Part shown: in pieces, positions 1 through 7,123 of the stretch
Layout: each line of letters starts with the position of its first letter
Numbering within the stretch: position 1 is the stretch's first letter
NCBI GenBank assembly: GCA_045128175.1
Contig: JBGVRF010000030.1
Location: 1 to 10,173 of the forward strand
Length of the DNA stretch: 10,173 nt
Source: Scatosoma sp045128175
Lineage (GTDB): Bacteria; Bacillota; Clostridia; Christensenellales; Borkfalkiaceae
Reading direction: 5' to 3'
Program-made: the position numbers and the translations under genes
Notes under the pieces: model-generated
Databases searched by the model: none
What the model saw: only the letters and a program-made list of their open reading frames with translations
Told to the model about the DNA's origin: nothing

Positions 1-915
1 CGAAGCGGACTCGGAAGGCTGCTCCGTATGTACTTCATAGAGCGGATATACAAGCATATCTTTGCGTATGCCAATAAGTTTTTCGCTCCAACCGACGAAA
101 TCGTAGCCCTCCTTTTTGGGTGCAACAGGCGCTTTCGCCGCTCCGTACAGGCAGACGTCCTGCTGAGACAGTAGCGTTCCGCTTTCGTCCATAAACCGAA
201 CTGTACATAATATATCTTTATGCAGATAGACACTTCCGATAGGATTCGTCGCGCCCGTCGTTGCATTGAAAGAGCCTATTTTCATGCTGCCGTCTTTGAC
301 CGTTGCACCACCGTCGAACGTATTGTTTACATACGCCGTTTTCCCTTTCAGATCGGTAATAATAAGGTTATCAATAATAACGGTGGCCGAGTCCAATTCG
401 TCGGAGAGGGTAGCCATGCCGATTACGTTTGAGTTTTCAAACGTTGCTTCCACTTCGAAAATCAAGGCGTATCGGTCGTCTGCCGCCCCGATCTCTTTTT
501 GTTCCAACGTGATGGTCTTGCCCGTTGCATTGAAAGTCGTTCTGTACGTATATCCCGCTTCGAAATCAAAGACCAGTTCTCCCAGATCGAGAGTCGTCCT
601 CACGTCTTTTCCAAACAAAGCATAGTCCTTTAAGACAGTGAGATCGTTTATATTGTCAACGTTACCGCAAATAAGCCCAAACCAACCGAATTTATTGTCG
701 GAAAGGAGATCGAACGTCATTATGCCGTTACCGTCGCCTATCTTGGTATAATATGCCGTTAAACCGCCACCGCCAGCCACTTCGCCCGCCGCAACCACGT
801 ACGCGCCGTAATTATCTTCGGGATATACGGCTGCGTTTGCCTGCACTGCCGCCACGCCGGAAAACGCTACGACAGATAACGCCAGCGAAGCGGCTCCTAT
901 CAATAATTTTTTCAC
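1..915 (-). CDS. Exported protein with InlB-type (Listeria-Bacteroides) repeat, N-terminal 305 residues (3' end outside window)
   Basis: The frame begins at GTG (915-913) with a good ribosome binding site and stays open to the left edge, so at least 305 residues are encoded. A signal peptide runs to about residue 28, with a hydrophobic core and a probable type I cleavage site after Ala-Asn-Ala; there is no lipobox. Residues about 48-225 are a beta-rich region resembling a LamG/concanavalin-like jelly roll (inferred from pattern), including FDFEAGYTYRTTF and a strand with TVIIDNLII. Residues about 237-295 match the Listeria-Bacteroides repeat (Flg_new/InlB B-repeat): TVRFMDESG, then APKKEGYDFVGW and VYPLYE. 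A Glu/Ser linker follows at the edge. It is probably a surface-attached, glycan-binding or adhesive protein; an enzyme domain could follow beyond the window. It may be transcribed separately because the 13-bp hairpin separates it from the gene before. Confidence 0.85.
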   Translation of the reverse strand, partial: MKKLLIGAASLALSVVAFSGVAAVQANAAVYPEDNYGAYVVAAGEVAGGGGLTAYYTKIGDGNGIMTFDLLSDNKFGWFGLICGNVDNINDLTVLKDYALFGKDVRTTLDLGELVFDFEAGYTYRTTFNATGKTITLEQKEIGAADDRYALIFEVEATFENSNVIGMATLSDELDSATVIIDNLIITDLKGKTAYVNNTFDGGATVKDGSMKIGSFNATTGATNPIGSVYLHKDILCTVRFMDESGTLLSQQDVCLYGAAKAPVAPKKEGYDFVGWSEKLIGIRKDMLVYPLYEVHTEQPSESAS

Positions 916-922
916 TTTTTTT

Positions 923-930
923 CTCCTTTC
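923..930 (-). promoter_or_regulatory. Ribosome binding site of the GTG-start gene
   Basis: GAAAGGAG lies 7 bases upstream of the GTG at 915-913. No ATG or other start in the same frame has a comparable site, and the GTG is followed at once by Lys-Lys and a signal peptide, so this site fixes the start. Confidence 0.8.
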
Positions 931-984
931 GAAATATTCCGAAATAACCGATCGCAAAACAAACATCCGCGATCAAGCGTATTG

Positions 985-1016
985 CCCGCTTTCGCGTCAA
1001 AAAACGCGAAAGCGGG
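985..1016 (-). terminator. 13-bp hairpin after the 877-residue protein gene
   Basis: A perfect stem, CCCGCTTTCGCGT (985-997) with ACGCGAAAGCGGG (1004-1016), closes a 6-base loop. It lies 14 bases after the stop codon and about 70 bases before the next start. It is GC-rich and should be stable. On the minus strand it is followed by CAATACGC, so the U-run of an intrinsic terminator is missing; on the plus strand AGTACG follows. It probably marks an RNA 3' end or a processing/stability site between the two genes. Confidence 0.5.
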
Positions 1017-1030
1017 AGTACGTTAAATCG

Positions 1031-3664
1031 TTACGCGTTTTCCGTCGTCTCAGTCTTGCCGAATTCAAGCCCGGAAATATAGGTGTGCCCTACTGCGTTT
1101 TCTGCAACGTCCGTGTACGTAAAATACAATTCGATATCTTTTGTAAAATCGTGATTCGCATCAGTGAGATCGATCACAACGTAATACGAATTGCTTCCCT
1201 CGTCATAGGTCTTTTGGCTGATGAAGCTGTTGTTATATCCCCAATCATTACCGCCCGCTGCTTTTTCGGGAAGAATAGCGCACGTGACGTTTACGGGATT
1301 TCCTACCGTTGTGATTCCGATATTAAAATTATTAACAAACGAGATCTTCAGAGTCGTATACCCCTTTGCGATATAATGCTGTACGACCGTTGCGGAAATG
1401 CTTGTATAATACGCATTGGCACCGTCAACCGCCGAAACGTGCCAGCCTTTGCCTTCGACATATTCTACTGCGCCGTTCGTATTGGCAAGAAGGATTGCTT
1501 CGGGATGCTCGAGGTCGATAAGCTCGTTGACAACGATCTGCGTCGCGTACGAATTGCACTTATCGCTAAAGATATAAATATCTCTACCCGCATACGTATT
1601 AAGATCGATCTCTACTGTAAACGTTTTACCATTATCCCAGAACGTTTTCCACTCATAGAAGGCAATCGCAGTATCCGCCGACCAAAGGTTCGCCGTCGAA
1701 TCCGCCGCGATAAAACACGACTTGCCCTTATCATTATTGTCGTAAAGCCCGGGCGCGGGATTGGTCACGGTCACAGTGAGCTTGGCGTAGCCGAGCTCGA
1801 CCAGCTCTTTCAGCATATTGCCATCCATTTTCACATAGCTATTCAAATCGGTGGACGTAACCTCCCACAAGCCTTTTGCGGGCGAAAGCGCGATCGTGTC
1901 CGTATTGCTTGTATCCCCGGGGACGATCAACAGTTCTCTGTACGTTTTTCCGCATCCCGTGCATTTGTCGTCGGCGCCGATATTGTGGTTAAGCACGCCG
2001 TCGCGCGTCGTCGTTGCTTTACAAACCACGCAAGTACCCGTTTCAACAGCGGGCGTTACGCAGTCGCCTTCCGTCGTCGTTGCCCACGTATATTGGCATT
2101 CGGTATGCTCGATAAATTCAAGCCCGGAAATATAAGCGTGACCTACCTTGTTGCCTGCAACGTCCGTATTCTTGAAATATATTTCGATATCTTTCGTATA
2201 GTCGTGACCCGCAGACGTCAGATCGATATAGGTATAAAATTCACCCGTTTCCTTATCCAAAACTGCCTTCTGACTGATAAATCCGTTAAAGTAGAGCCAA
2301 TCATTTCCGCCGCCTGCTTTTTCAGGCAGGATCGCAGCTTCCGTATTGACAAGATTTCCTTCGTTCGTAACGCCTTCCAGACCTAACGAATTCGCAAACG
2401 AGACCTTCAGGAAATTGCAACCGTTTGTAATATAATGCTGTACAACGTTTGCGGAGATCTTCGCATAATAACCTTTCGTATCATCTACCGCAGCAATATG
2501 CCAACCTTTACCTTCAACATATTCTACCGTGGCATTGTTATTCGTCAACAGAAAAGTCGAAGGATCTTCGTTGTCGATAAATTCAGCGATCTGAATAACG
2601 GTCGGATAAACGTCGCAATTACCGGTGTAGACGTACAGGTCCTGACCTGCGTATGTAGCAACGTCTACCGTAAAGGTGATCATTTTTCCGTTATCCCAAA
2701 AAGGCTTCCAATCCCAATATGCGATCGCCGTGTTCGCATTCCAAAGATTTGCTGTGCTTCCTGCGGCAATAAAGAAAGATTTGCACTTACTTGTGTTGTC
2801 ACAAAGCCCCTCCGCGGGGTTGGTCACCGTAAAGCTGAGCGTCGTATATCCCATATCTTTCAATGCGGTAAGAATATTACCGGGGATCGTCGCATACGCA
2901 TTGGCGTCGTCCATGGATGTAATTTCATACGTACCGGAGCTGAGCTTAACGGCTACGTTTTCACCCGCTTCCACCGTAATAAACATTTCTTTAACGTTCT
3001 TTTCGCACATCGTGCAAACGCCATCCGCATCAAATTCGTGATTCTTTACGATGTCACGCGTCGCTACGTAACCACATTCGCAGGTGCGGGATTCTTCGCC
3101 TTTTGCCTGACAAGACGCTTCCGTGACCGTTTCCCAATCACCGAGATAGTTATGCGCTGTCGAAGCAGGCTTTACGTAACCGCAGCCTTCGATACAAGTC
3201 CTATCGTGACAGGTATAATCGTCCGCATAGCTGTGACCCGTTTCTTGAATGGAGTTTTCTTCCTCCTCGCCGCAATCGCAGGTTCTCTTCGCAAGCCCTT
3301 CGCTTTCACATTCCGCGTCGCGAATTGTGATCCATTCTCCATACGTATGCTCTGTGGTTGCTTCCGATACGTAACCGCATCCACAGGTCCTGTCGTGACA
3401 GGTATACTCGTCTGCGTAAACGTGTTCCGTCGTTGCAGCCTCGACGTAATCGCAACCGTCAACGGTACAAGCTCTGTCATGGCAGGTATACTCGTCTGCG
3501 AAAACGTGCGTACATTCGAGCGTTTCCGAACCCGCTTCGGATGCACTCTGTTCAGGCGCCGTATCCGAAGCGGAATTTGCTCCCGTGAGTCTGCACGATG
3601 CCAACGCAAACACGGAAACAGCCGAACAGAAAGCGATCAGTAGTTTTTTGGTTTTGTTTTTCAT
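1031..3664 (-). CDS. Large lipoprotein with Cys/His-rich repeats and four related beta modules; function unknown
   Basis: This 877-residue protein starts at an ATG with AAAAGGAG (3673-3680) 8 bases upstream. The signal peptide ends in a lipobox Leu-Ala-Ser-Cys (Cys24), so it is membrane-anchored on the outside, followed by a Ser/Glu/Ala linker (25-50). Residues 51-221 hold Cys/His-rich units, three of them carrying YTCHDRxC. Residues 227-518 contain two beta-rich modules. A second Cys-rich block (520-575) and a second pair of modules (577-869) follow, offset by about 352 residues from the first. Shared landmarks are TNPA, NLW, FWDNGK, YVEGKGWH, ILPEKA and YISGLEF. There are no obvious catalytic motifs. 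By context it may bind a glycan or scaffold other surface proteins, but that is inference. It follows the hydrolase-like gene by 112 bp without a clear terminator between, so it could be the tail of the importer operon. Confidence 0.85.
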   Translation of the reverse strand: MKNKTKKLLIAFCSAVSVFALASCRLTGANSASDTAPEQSASEAGSETLECTHVFADEYTCHDRACTVDGCDYVEAATTEHVYADEYTCHDRTCGCGYVSEATTEHTYGEWITIRDAECESEGLAKRTCDCGEEEENSIQETGHSYADDYTCHDRTCIEGCGYVKPASTAHNYLGDWETVTEASCQAKGEESRTCECGYVATRDIVKNHEFDADGVCTMCEKNVKEMFITVEAGENVAVKLSSGTYEITSMDDANAYATIPGNILTALKDMGYTTLSFTVTNPAEGLCDNTSKCKSFFIAAGSTANLWNANTAIAYWDWKPFWDNGKMITFTVDVATYAGQDLYVYTGNCDVYPTVIQIAEFIDNEDPSTFLLTNNNATVEYVEGKGWHIAAVDDTKGYYAKISANVVQHYITNGCNFLKVSFANSLGLEGVTNEGNLVNTEAAILPEKAGGGNDWLYFNGFISQKAVLDKETGEFYTYIDLTSAGHDYTKDIEIYFKNTDVAGNKVGHAYISGLEFIEHTECQYTWATTTEGDCVTPAVETGTCVVCKATTTRDGVLNHNIGADDKCTGCGKTYRELLIVPGDTSNTDTIALSPAKGLWEVTSTDLNSYVKMDGNMLKELVELGYAKLTVTVTNPAPGLYDNNDKGKSCFIAADSTANLWSADTAIAFYEWKTFWDNGKTFTVEIDLNTYAGRDIYIFSDKCNSYATQIVVNELIDLEHPEAILLANTNGAVEYVEGKGWHVSAVDGANAYYTSISATVVQHYIAKGYTTLKISFVNNFNIGITTVGNPVNVTCAILPEKAAGGNDWGYNNSFISQKTYDEGSNSYYVVIDLTDANHDFTKDIELYFTYTDVAENAVGHTYISGLEFGKTETTENA
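1058..1936 (-). repeat. Beta-module pair, second copy (residues 577-869)
   Basis: This repeats the first pair with landmarks in the same order: TNPAPGLYDN, STANLW, FWDNGK, YAGRD, YVEGKGWH, VVQHYI, ILPEKAAGGNDW, FISQK, HDFTKDIE and GHTYISGLEF. The divergence at many positions indicates an old duplication. The copy ends 8 residues before the stop, so nothing else follows in the protein. Confidence 0.7.
1940..2107 (-). repeat. Internal Cys-rich block, second copy, between the two beta-module pairs
   Basis: Residues 520-575 repeat the last part of the N-terminal Cys/His block: a Trp unit with Cys-x2-Cys, Thr-Arg-Asp near the end, then Asn-His and a short Asp-x-Cys-Thr-x-Cys unit. The corresponding first copy is at residues 171-221. 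This shows that the duplicated unit includes the Cys-rich block as well as the beta modules. Confidence 0.75.
2111..2986 (-). repeat. Beta-module pair, first copy (residues 227-518)
   Basis: Two modules of about 140 residues lie here (about 227-362 and 370-518). They share a layout of Gly-x-aromatic/Tyr-x-Ile, Asp-Asp, Tyr/Ala, an amphipathic helix ending in Gly, then a strand with Ser-Phe and Asn, and each ends in an acidic-aromatic strand before an Ile/Leu-x-x-Phe. Both probably fold as beta sandwiches of carbohydrate-binding type; this is an inference from the strand pattern and the conserved Trp and Asn residues. Confidence 0.65.
3002..3514 (-). repeat. N-terminal Cys/His-rich repeat block of the 877-residue protein
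   Basis: Residues 51-221 contain about six units. Three are near-copies: Tyr/Phe-Ala-Asp-x-Tyr-Thr-Cys-His-Asp-Arg-x-Cys, then Gly-Cys-x-Tyr-Val and Ala-Thr/Ser-Thr-x-His (starting near residues 55, 83 and 146). Interleaved longer units carry a Trp and a Cys-x-Cys-Gly pair (residues 106-143 and 171-209), and a short Cys-x2-Cys unit ends the block. At DNA level 3391-3424 and 3475-3508 match at 31 of 34 positions, 84 bases apart, and 3202-3235 is a weaker copy. The Cys/His density suggests metal-binding or disulfide-stabilised knuckles on the outside of the cell; which of these is not decidable here. Confidence 0.8.
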
Positions 3665-3776
3665 TTTCCTTTCTCCTTTTCTACTTTTTGTAGATCATTT
3701 TTAATATTTGTATCCCACGAAGCGAAAAACGCTTCATAAATTACCGCTGTTATTCGTTATAGGCTTTCTATTTTTA

Positions 3777-5234
3777 TCAGCCGTGTGGAATAACGAAAAT
3801 ACCTTCTCCGATATCAAGGCTGAATATAAGCGTGTTGTCCGTCAGATCTACCAACGTTTTTTTACCGTTTTGATAAACGTACGCCTTTGTAAACGCCTTA
3901 AATTTCATCTGCCCGTTGACTTTCTTTTGCTGCTTTGTGTCGTTATAATTAACGATCATGAAGCCGGAATTGCCTTCGGAATCCTTCATATGCCCAATGA
4001 TGATATCTTCGTCAGACATGACAGATCCCACACCTGAAAGATGGTCAACGCTGATAGATTTCGTCATGGAATCCATCGTCTTATTGTAATAGAACTCGTC
4101 TTTTTCCAGATTGTTCGTCCCGTACACCGCGCATACCCCCAACCAATTGTCGTTGAACTGCATATAGGTGTTTTCCAAGCCGCGGATCTCCTCATTTACC
4201 TTTTTGCTTGCATCGTAAAGAGGCGTCTTATTACCCTCGCGATCGATCAGAGCTACCTGGGATTCGCCGAATTCTCCACCTAACGAAGGCGTTGCGTAAC
4301 AGAAATAAGAAGCGCTGTCGTAACCGAACGCCAGTAAGGTATACATCTGCAAACGGATATCTTCATACGTCGGCTGACGGTTACGCAATCCGCTGTTGGT
4401 GCCGTACGCCATCGATTGGATAAAGAAATTGGATTGCAGACTGTATTCGCTGTCGCGTTTTGCAACCGCAAGATATTCCAGATTCTGTAACCAGGTCGTC
4501 TTGAGATAGTAAGGGTTTGCGATCGTATCGTTGTAGCAAAGCGGATAATCGTCGCAGGACAGCCAATTGTTGCAATCCGCGCCGTCGTAAACGGAATTGA
4601 TATATTGCATCTGCGCCTCTACGTATTCCTCATAAGTAAACGAAGGCGTTCCCCACGGCAGGTTCGTCGACGTTGTAGGATTCAAGTTGACAAGAAATTC
4701 GACGTCGGGATATTTCGCATGGAGTTTTTCTACGGCAGGTCCGATGTCGACCAGACCGTCCGAGCCCGTCAAGGTGTTTTTATAGATGACAGGCTCGTCA
4801 TAATTAAACCCAACAAACGAAGAATGCTTGATATACTGTTCAGCGACGGTTTCAAGGATATCAAGCTGTTTCGTAACGTCTACGAAAGCTTTAAGCCCCA
4901 GTTGATCGCAATACTCTAACGCTTTTTCGATACGATCGGAGCCGACTGCCCCTACGTAATGCCCCATTAAGAAGATGTAATCAAACCCGCACTCCTTATA
5001 TTCGCGGAATGCTTCCAGCGTTACCTCGGGAGCATACCACGCATTTATCCCGAACGACTCCGCTTTTACCGCATCGTAATCGGGCAACACCACTTCCTGT
5101 TTTACATCCGAAGTCGACTGAGGATTTTCATTACTTGTTCCCTCCGTACCACAACCTCCGGCACATCCCAAAACACAAGAAGAAATTAACATAGAAATTA
5201 TACTCCAAAAAATTTTTTTACTTTTTATCTTCAT
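3777..5234 (-). CDS. Lipoprotein with TIM-barrel, glycoside-hydrolase-like features; family unassigned
   Basis: This 485-residue exported protein has a signal peptide with a likely lipobox Val-Leu-Gly-Cys (Cys24), although Cys20 and Cys28 are nearby alternatives. A low-complexity Asn/Ser/Thr linker runs to about residue 45. From residue 58 the pattern of strand-helix units (FGINAWY; the FDYIFLMGHY strand; GLKAFVDV; FVGFNYDEP; VEFLVNLN; WLSCDDYPL; NFFIQSMAYG; SASYFCY) looks like a TIM barrel. Asp146-Glu147-Pro148 at the end of a strand resembles the catalytic 'NEP/DEP' position of clan GH-A enzymes, with Asp228/Asp229 and Glu320/Glu324 as other acidic candidates. A segment with IDREGNKTPLYDASKKVNEE (330-349) and a C-terminal beta domain (about 365-485) recall GH42-like proteins. 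I infer an extracellular glycosidase or sugar-binding barrel. The weak site AGAGG precedes the ATG by 5 bases. I cannot name a family, and catalysis is unproven. Confidence 0.75.
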   Translation of the reverse strand: MKIKSKKIFWSIISMLISSCVLGCAGGCGTEGTSNENPQSTSDVKQEVVLPDYDAVKAESFGINAWYAPEVTLEAFREYKECGFDYIFLMGHYVGAVGSDRIEKALEYCDQLGLKAFVDVTKQLDILETVAEQYIKHSSFVGFNYDEPVIYKNTLTGSDGLVDIGPAVEKLHAKYPDVEFLVNLNPTTSTNLPWGTPSFTYEEYVEAQMQYINSVYDGADCNNWLSCDDYPLCYNDTIANPYYLKTTWLQNLEYLAVAKRDSEYSLQSNFFIQSMAYGTNSGLRNRQPTYEDIRLQMYTLLAFGYDSASYFCYATPSLGGEFGESQVALIDREGNKTPLYDASKKVNEEIRGLENTYMQFNDNWLGVCAVYGTNNLEKDEFYYNKTMDSMTKSISVDHLSGVGSVMSDEDIIIGHMKDSEGNSGFMIVNYNDTKQQKKVNGQMKFKAFTKAYVYQNGKKTLVDLTDNTLIFSLDIGEGIFVIPHG

Positions 5235-5266
5235 TTTAGCCTCTGAATTGTTTAATTTTTTAAACG

Positions 5267-6124
5267 TCAGCCCTTCAAACCGCCCGCCGACATACTTTCC
5301 ATGATCGTCTTAGAGAAACAGCAATACAGCAACAACACCACGCTCGTCGTAAACACCATTGCGGAGAATACGTACGGCATACTTGCTTCGTATTTCGACT
5401 GTATCGCGTTAAGTCCGTAGGCGACCGTAGGATAACTGTTGAGGTATAAATACGGCGTGTAATAATCGTTCCAGCAACTGATAAAGGACATGATACCGAT
5501 AGAAACAAAGATCGGCGTTGCCTGCGGAAACATGATCCTTATAAACACATGAAGATCGCCTGCGCCGTCCAAATATGCCGCTTCGGCATATTCCCACGGG
5601 ATCGCAGAGAAAAAGTTGTGGAACAGCAGAAAATTAAAGCCGAAACCGCCCGCACTCAACAGGAACACGCCCCAGAACGTATCCAACAGACGCAGTGTTT
5701 CCAAAAAACGGTAGGTTGCCGTTACCGAGCCGATTGTAGGAATGACAAGCGTCACAATCGCAAGGCTGGTGATAAAGCCTTTCAACGCAAAATGGTATTT
5801 TGCAACGATATACCCCGATATTGCCGGAACTGTCACGGAGATCACTACCGTACCGACCACGTAAATAAACGAGTTGAGAATCATCTGCGGCATTGCCGTA
5901 TGCCCGCCGACCTTATACGTAAACGCTTTCGTATAATTCTTCGCGATCGCGTCCCAGGAAATATCGAAAAAATTGAAAGGCTGTCGGTTGAAGGAAGAAA
6001 CGGAACGGAACGAACCGAACACCATCCAAAATAAAAGGAATATGTAGCTAAGCGCAAACAGCAACATGACCATGAAGCAAGCAACTCGGAAAACTCTGTC
6101 GCCCAAAGTATATTTACGTTTCAT
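5267..6124 (-). CDS. Sugar ABC transporter permease, MalG/UgpE-like
   Basis: This 285-residue protein is the second membrane subunit of the importer. It has an N-terminal helix at about 12-36, a further set of helices from about 80 to 270, the EAA loop at residues 180-200 (EAAYLDGAGD then IMFPQ), and the GGLKG ending that is typical of MalG-type subunits. The start lies one base after the stop of the MalF-like gene (TGA-T-ATG). A strong GAGGTGG site at 6134-6140, inside that gene, is 9 bases from the ATG, so translation is probably coupled and the two subunits made in equal amounts. Next downstream, 32 bp away, is a putative lipid-anchored glycoside-hydrolase-like protein, suggesting that product uptake and hydrolysis are co-expressed. 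The subfamily call is firm and the substrate unknown. Confidence 0.95.
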   Translation of the reverse strand: MKRKYTLGDRVFRVACFMVMLLFALSYIFLLFWMVFGSFRSVSSFNRQPFNFFDISWDAIAKNYTKAFTYKVGGHTAMPQMILNSFIYVVGTVVISVTVPAISGYIVAKYHFALKGFITSLAIVTLVIPTIGSVTATYRFLETLRLLDTFWGVFLLSAGGFGFNFLLFHNFFSAIPWEYAEAAYLDGAGDLHVFIRIMFPQATPIFVSIGIMSFISCWNDYYTPYLYLNSYPTVAYGLNAIQSKYEASMPYVFSAMVFTTSVVLLLYCCFSKTIMESMSAGGLKG

Positions 6125-6125
6125 A

Positions 6126-7112
6126 TCAATATTCCACCTCTTCCGTAACCTTGCTCATCAACCATCTGAAGGTCAGGATGATGACCGAACCGAACACTGC
6201 AACCAACACGCCAAATGCGTTCATGACCGTATTTTTGGGATCGTTGCGGATCGTCGCAGTGATCATCAGACCGATCGTCGAAGATCTATCTGCACCGTCC
6301 GTCAACAGCAACGAAGGCATCATCCAGCTGAACACCGCCGCCACCAACGTAATGGACATCGTGGTGATCGTGGGCCATATCATCGGTAGGCAAACACTCA
6401 AAAATTGACGAAGCTGCGTTGCGCCGTCGATCTCCGCGCTCTCGAATACGCTCTGTGGCAATCTTGCCATTGCGGAACTGAAATAGATCAGATTGCCGTT
6501 AACGCCCGTCCACACGCTGAACACAAGGATCGTTCCCCACATCGTATCGGGATTGCCTAAGAAGCCGCCCACAGGGATGATCCCCGTATTCGCTTGTGTA
6601 CCGTCCCCGCCCAAACCGATCAAACGTATGAACTGAATGATGATCCCCGAGGAATTATCCAAAGAAAGTCTGTATGCCAAACAAAGCACGACCGACGATA
6701 TCACGGCAGGCAAAAACAGTGTAATTCGGAAAAAGCCGTGTCCTGCCACTTTTTTAAAGATCGCATACGCAAAAACGACGGTCAGCGGCAGGTTGACGAA
6801 CAAGGACAACGGAATGAGCGAAAGCGAGTTAAGCACAGCGTAATGGTTGATCACCCCGCGATCCTTTTGCCCGAAGATGATCTTTAGAATTTCCCGATAG
6901 TTTTCCCAACCTACAAACGCTTTCGAACCGTCAACGGAAAACTCGAAGAAAGAATCCGTGAACGTTTGTATATTCATACAGAACCAAAAAACAAAGAAAT
7001 GCAACAGCGGCCAAGCGAGAAAACCGTAGATGAAAATGCGCTTCTTCGCCTTTGGCGACAACCCCTTGAATTTCCCAGCTTTTTTACCGTTTGTTTCATT
7101 TAATGCATCCAT
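6126..7112 (-). CDS. Sugar ABC transporter permease, MalF/UgpA-like
   Basis: This 328-residue inner-membrane permease is one half of the translocation channel of a CUT1-type sugar importer. The first 25 residues are charged and cytoplasmic. A first membrane helix follows at about 26-46, a periplasmic-side loop with WENY near 69-72, then a bundle of helices from about 90 to 315. The EAA loop that docks onto the ATPase is clear at residues 224-243 (ESAEIDGA followed by CLP). The AAGGA binding site (7121-7125) lies 8 bases before the ATG and overlaps the stop of the binding-protein gene, which is 11 bp upstream. The end of the gene contains the ribosome binding site of the next permease. Together with that gene it forms the membrane heterodimer. 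No ATPase gene follows, so the partner ATPase is presumably encoded elsewhere. Confidence 0.95.
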   Translation of the reverse strand: MDALNETNGKKAGKFKGLSPKAKKRIFIYGFLAWPLLHFFVFWFCMNIQTFTDSFFEFSVDGSKAFVGWENYREILKIIFGQKDRGVINHYAVLNSLSLIPLSLFVNLPLTVVFAYAIFKKVAGHGFFRITLFLPAVISSVVLCLAYRLSLDNSSGIIIQFIRLIGLGGDGTQANTGIIPVGGFLGNPDTMWGTILVFSVWTGVNGNLIYFSSAMARLPQSVFESAEIDGATQLRQFLSVCLPMIWPTITTMSITLVAAVFSWMMPSLLLTDGADRSSTIGLMITATIRNDPKNTVMNAFGVLVAVFGSVIILTFRWLMSKVTEEVEY

Positions 7113-7123
7113 CTTTACAATCC

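Noticed and set aside
916..984. Promoter for the left-edge GTG gene (TTGTTT with AATATT, 18-base spacing)
   Set aside because: Matches to both boxes are poor and the start would fall within the ribosome binding site, so I do not list it as a feature.
812..1000. Minus-strand ATG frame of 62 codons overlapping the left-edge gene start
   Set aside because: It is out of frame with the GTG gene, starts inside the hairpin, is very basic and has no ribosome binding site of note.
1085..2386. Long plus-strand open frame (433 codons) opposite the repeat protein
   Set aside because: It lies wholly within a well-supported minus-strand gene, has no signal or domain pattern, is rich in Arg, Ile and Val as expected for an antisense frame, and breaks where the repeat protein has no reason to break.
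3002..3514. Regular DNA repeats that might suggest a CRISPR array
   Set aside because: The repeats are in frame, imperfect and encode conserved Cys/His units; there are no identical repeats with unrelated spacers.
2435..3643. Second long plus-strand open frame (402 codons) opposite the repeat protein
   Set aside because: Same reason: it is an antisense shadow, and its apparent repeats are the complement of the Cys/His repeats.
3719..3735. Hairpin GAAGCG-AAAAA-CGCTTC after the hydrolase-like gene as a terminator
   Set aside because: The stem is only 6 bp and is followed on the minus strand by GTGGGATAC, not a U-run, so it cannot be supported as a terminator.
5250..5265. Palindrome GTTTAA-TTTT-TTAAAC between the second permease and the lipoprotein gene
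   Set aside because: It is AT-only apart from the end pairs, 6 bp and weak. It could be an operator or chance, with nothing to decide between them.
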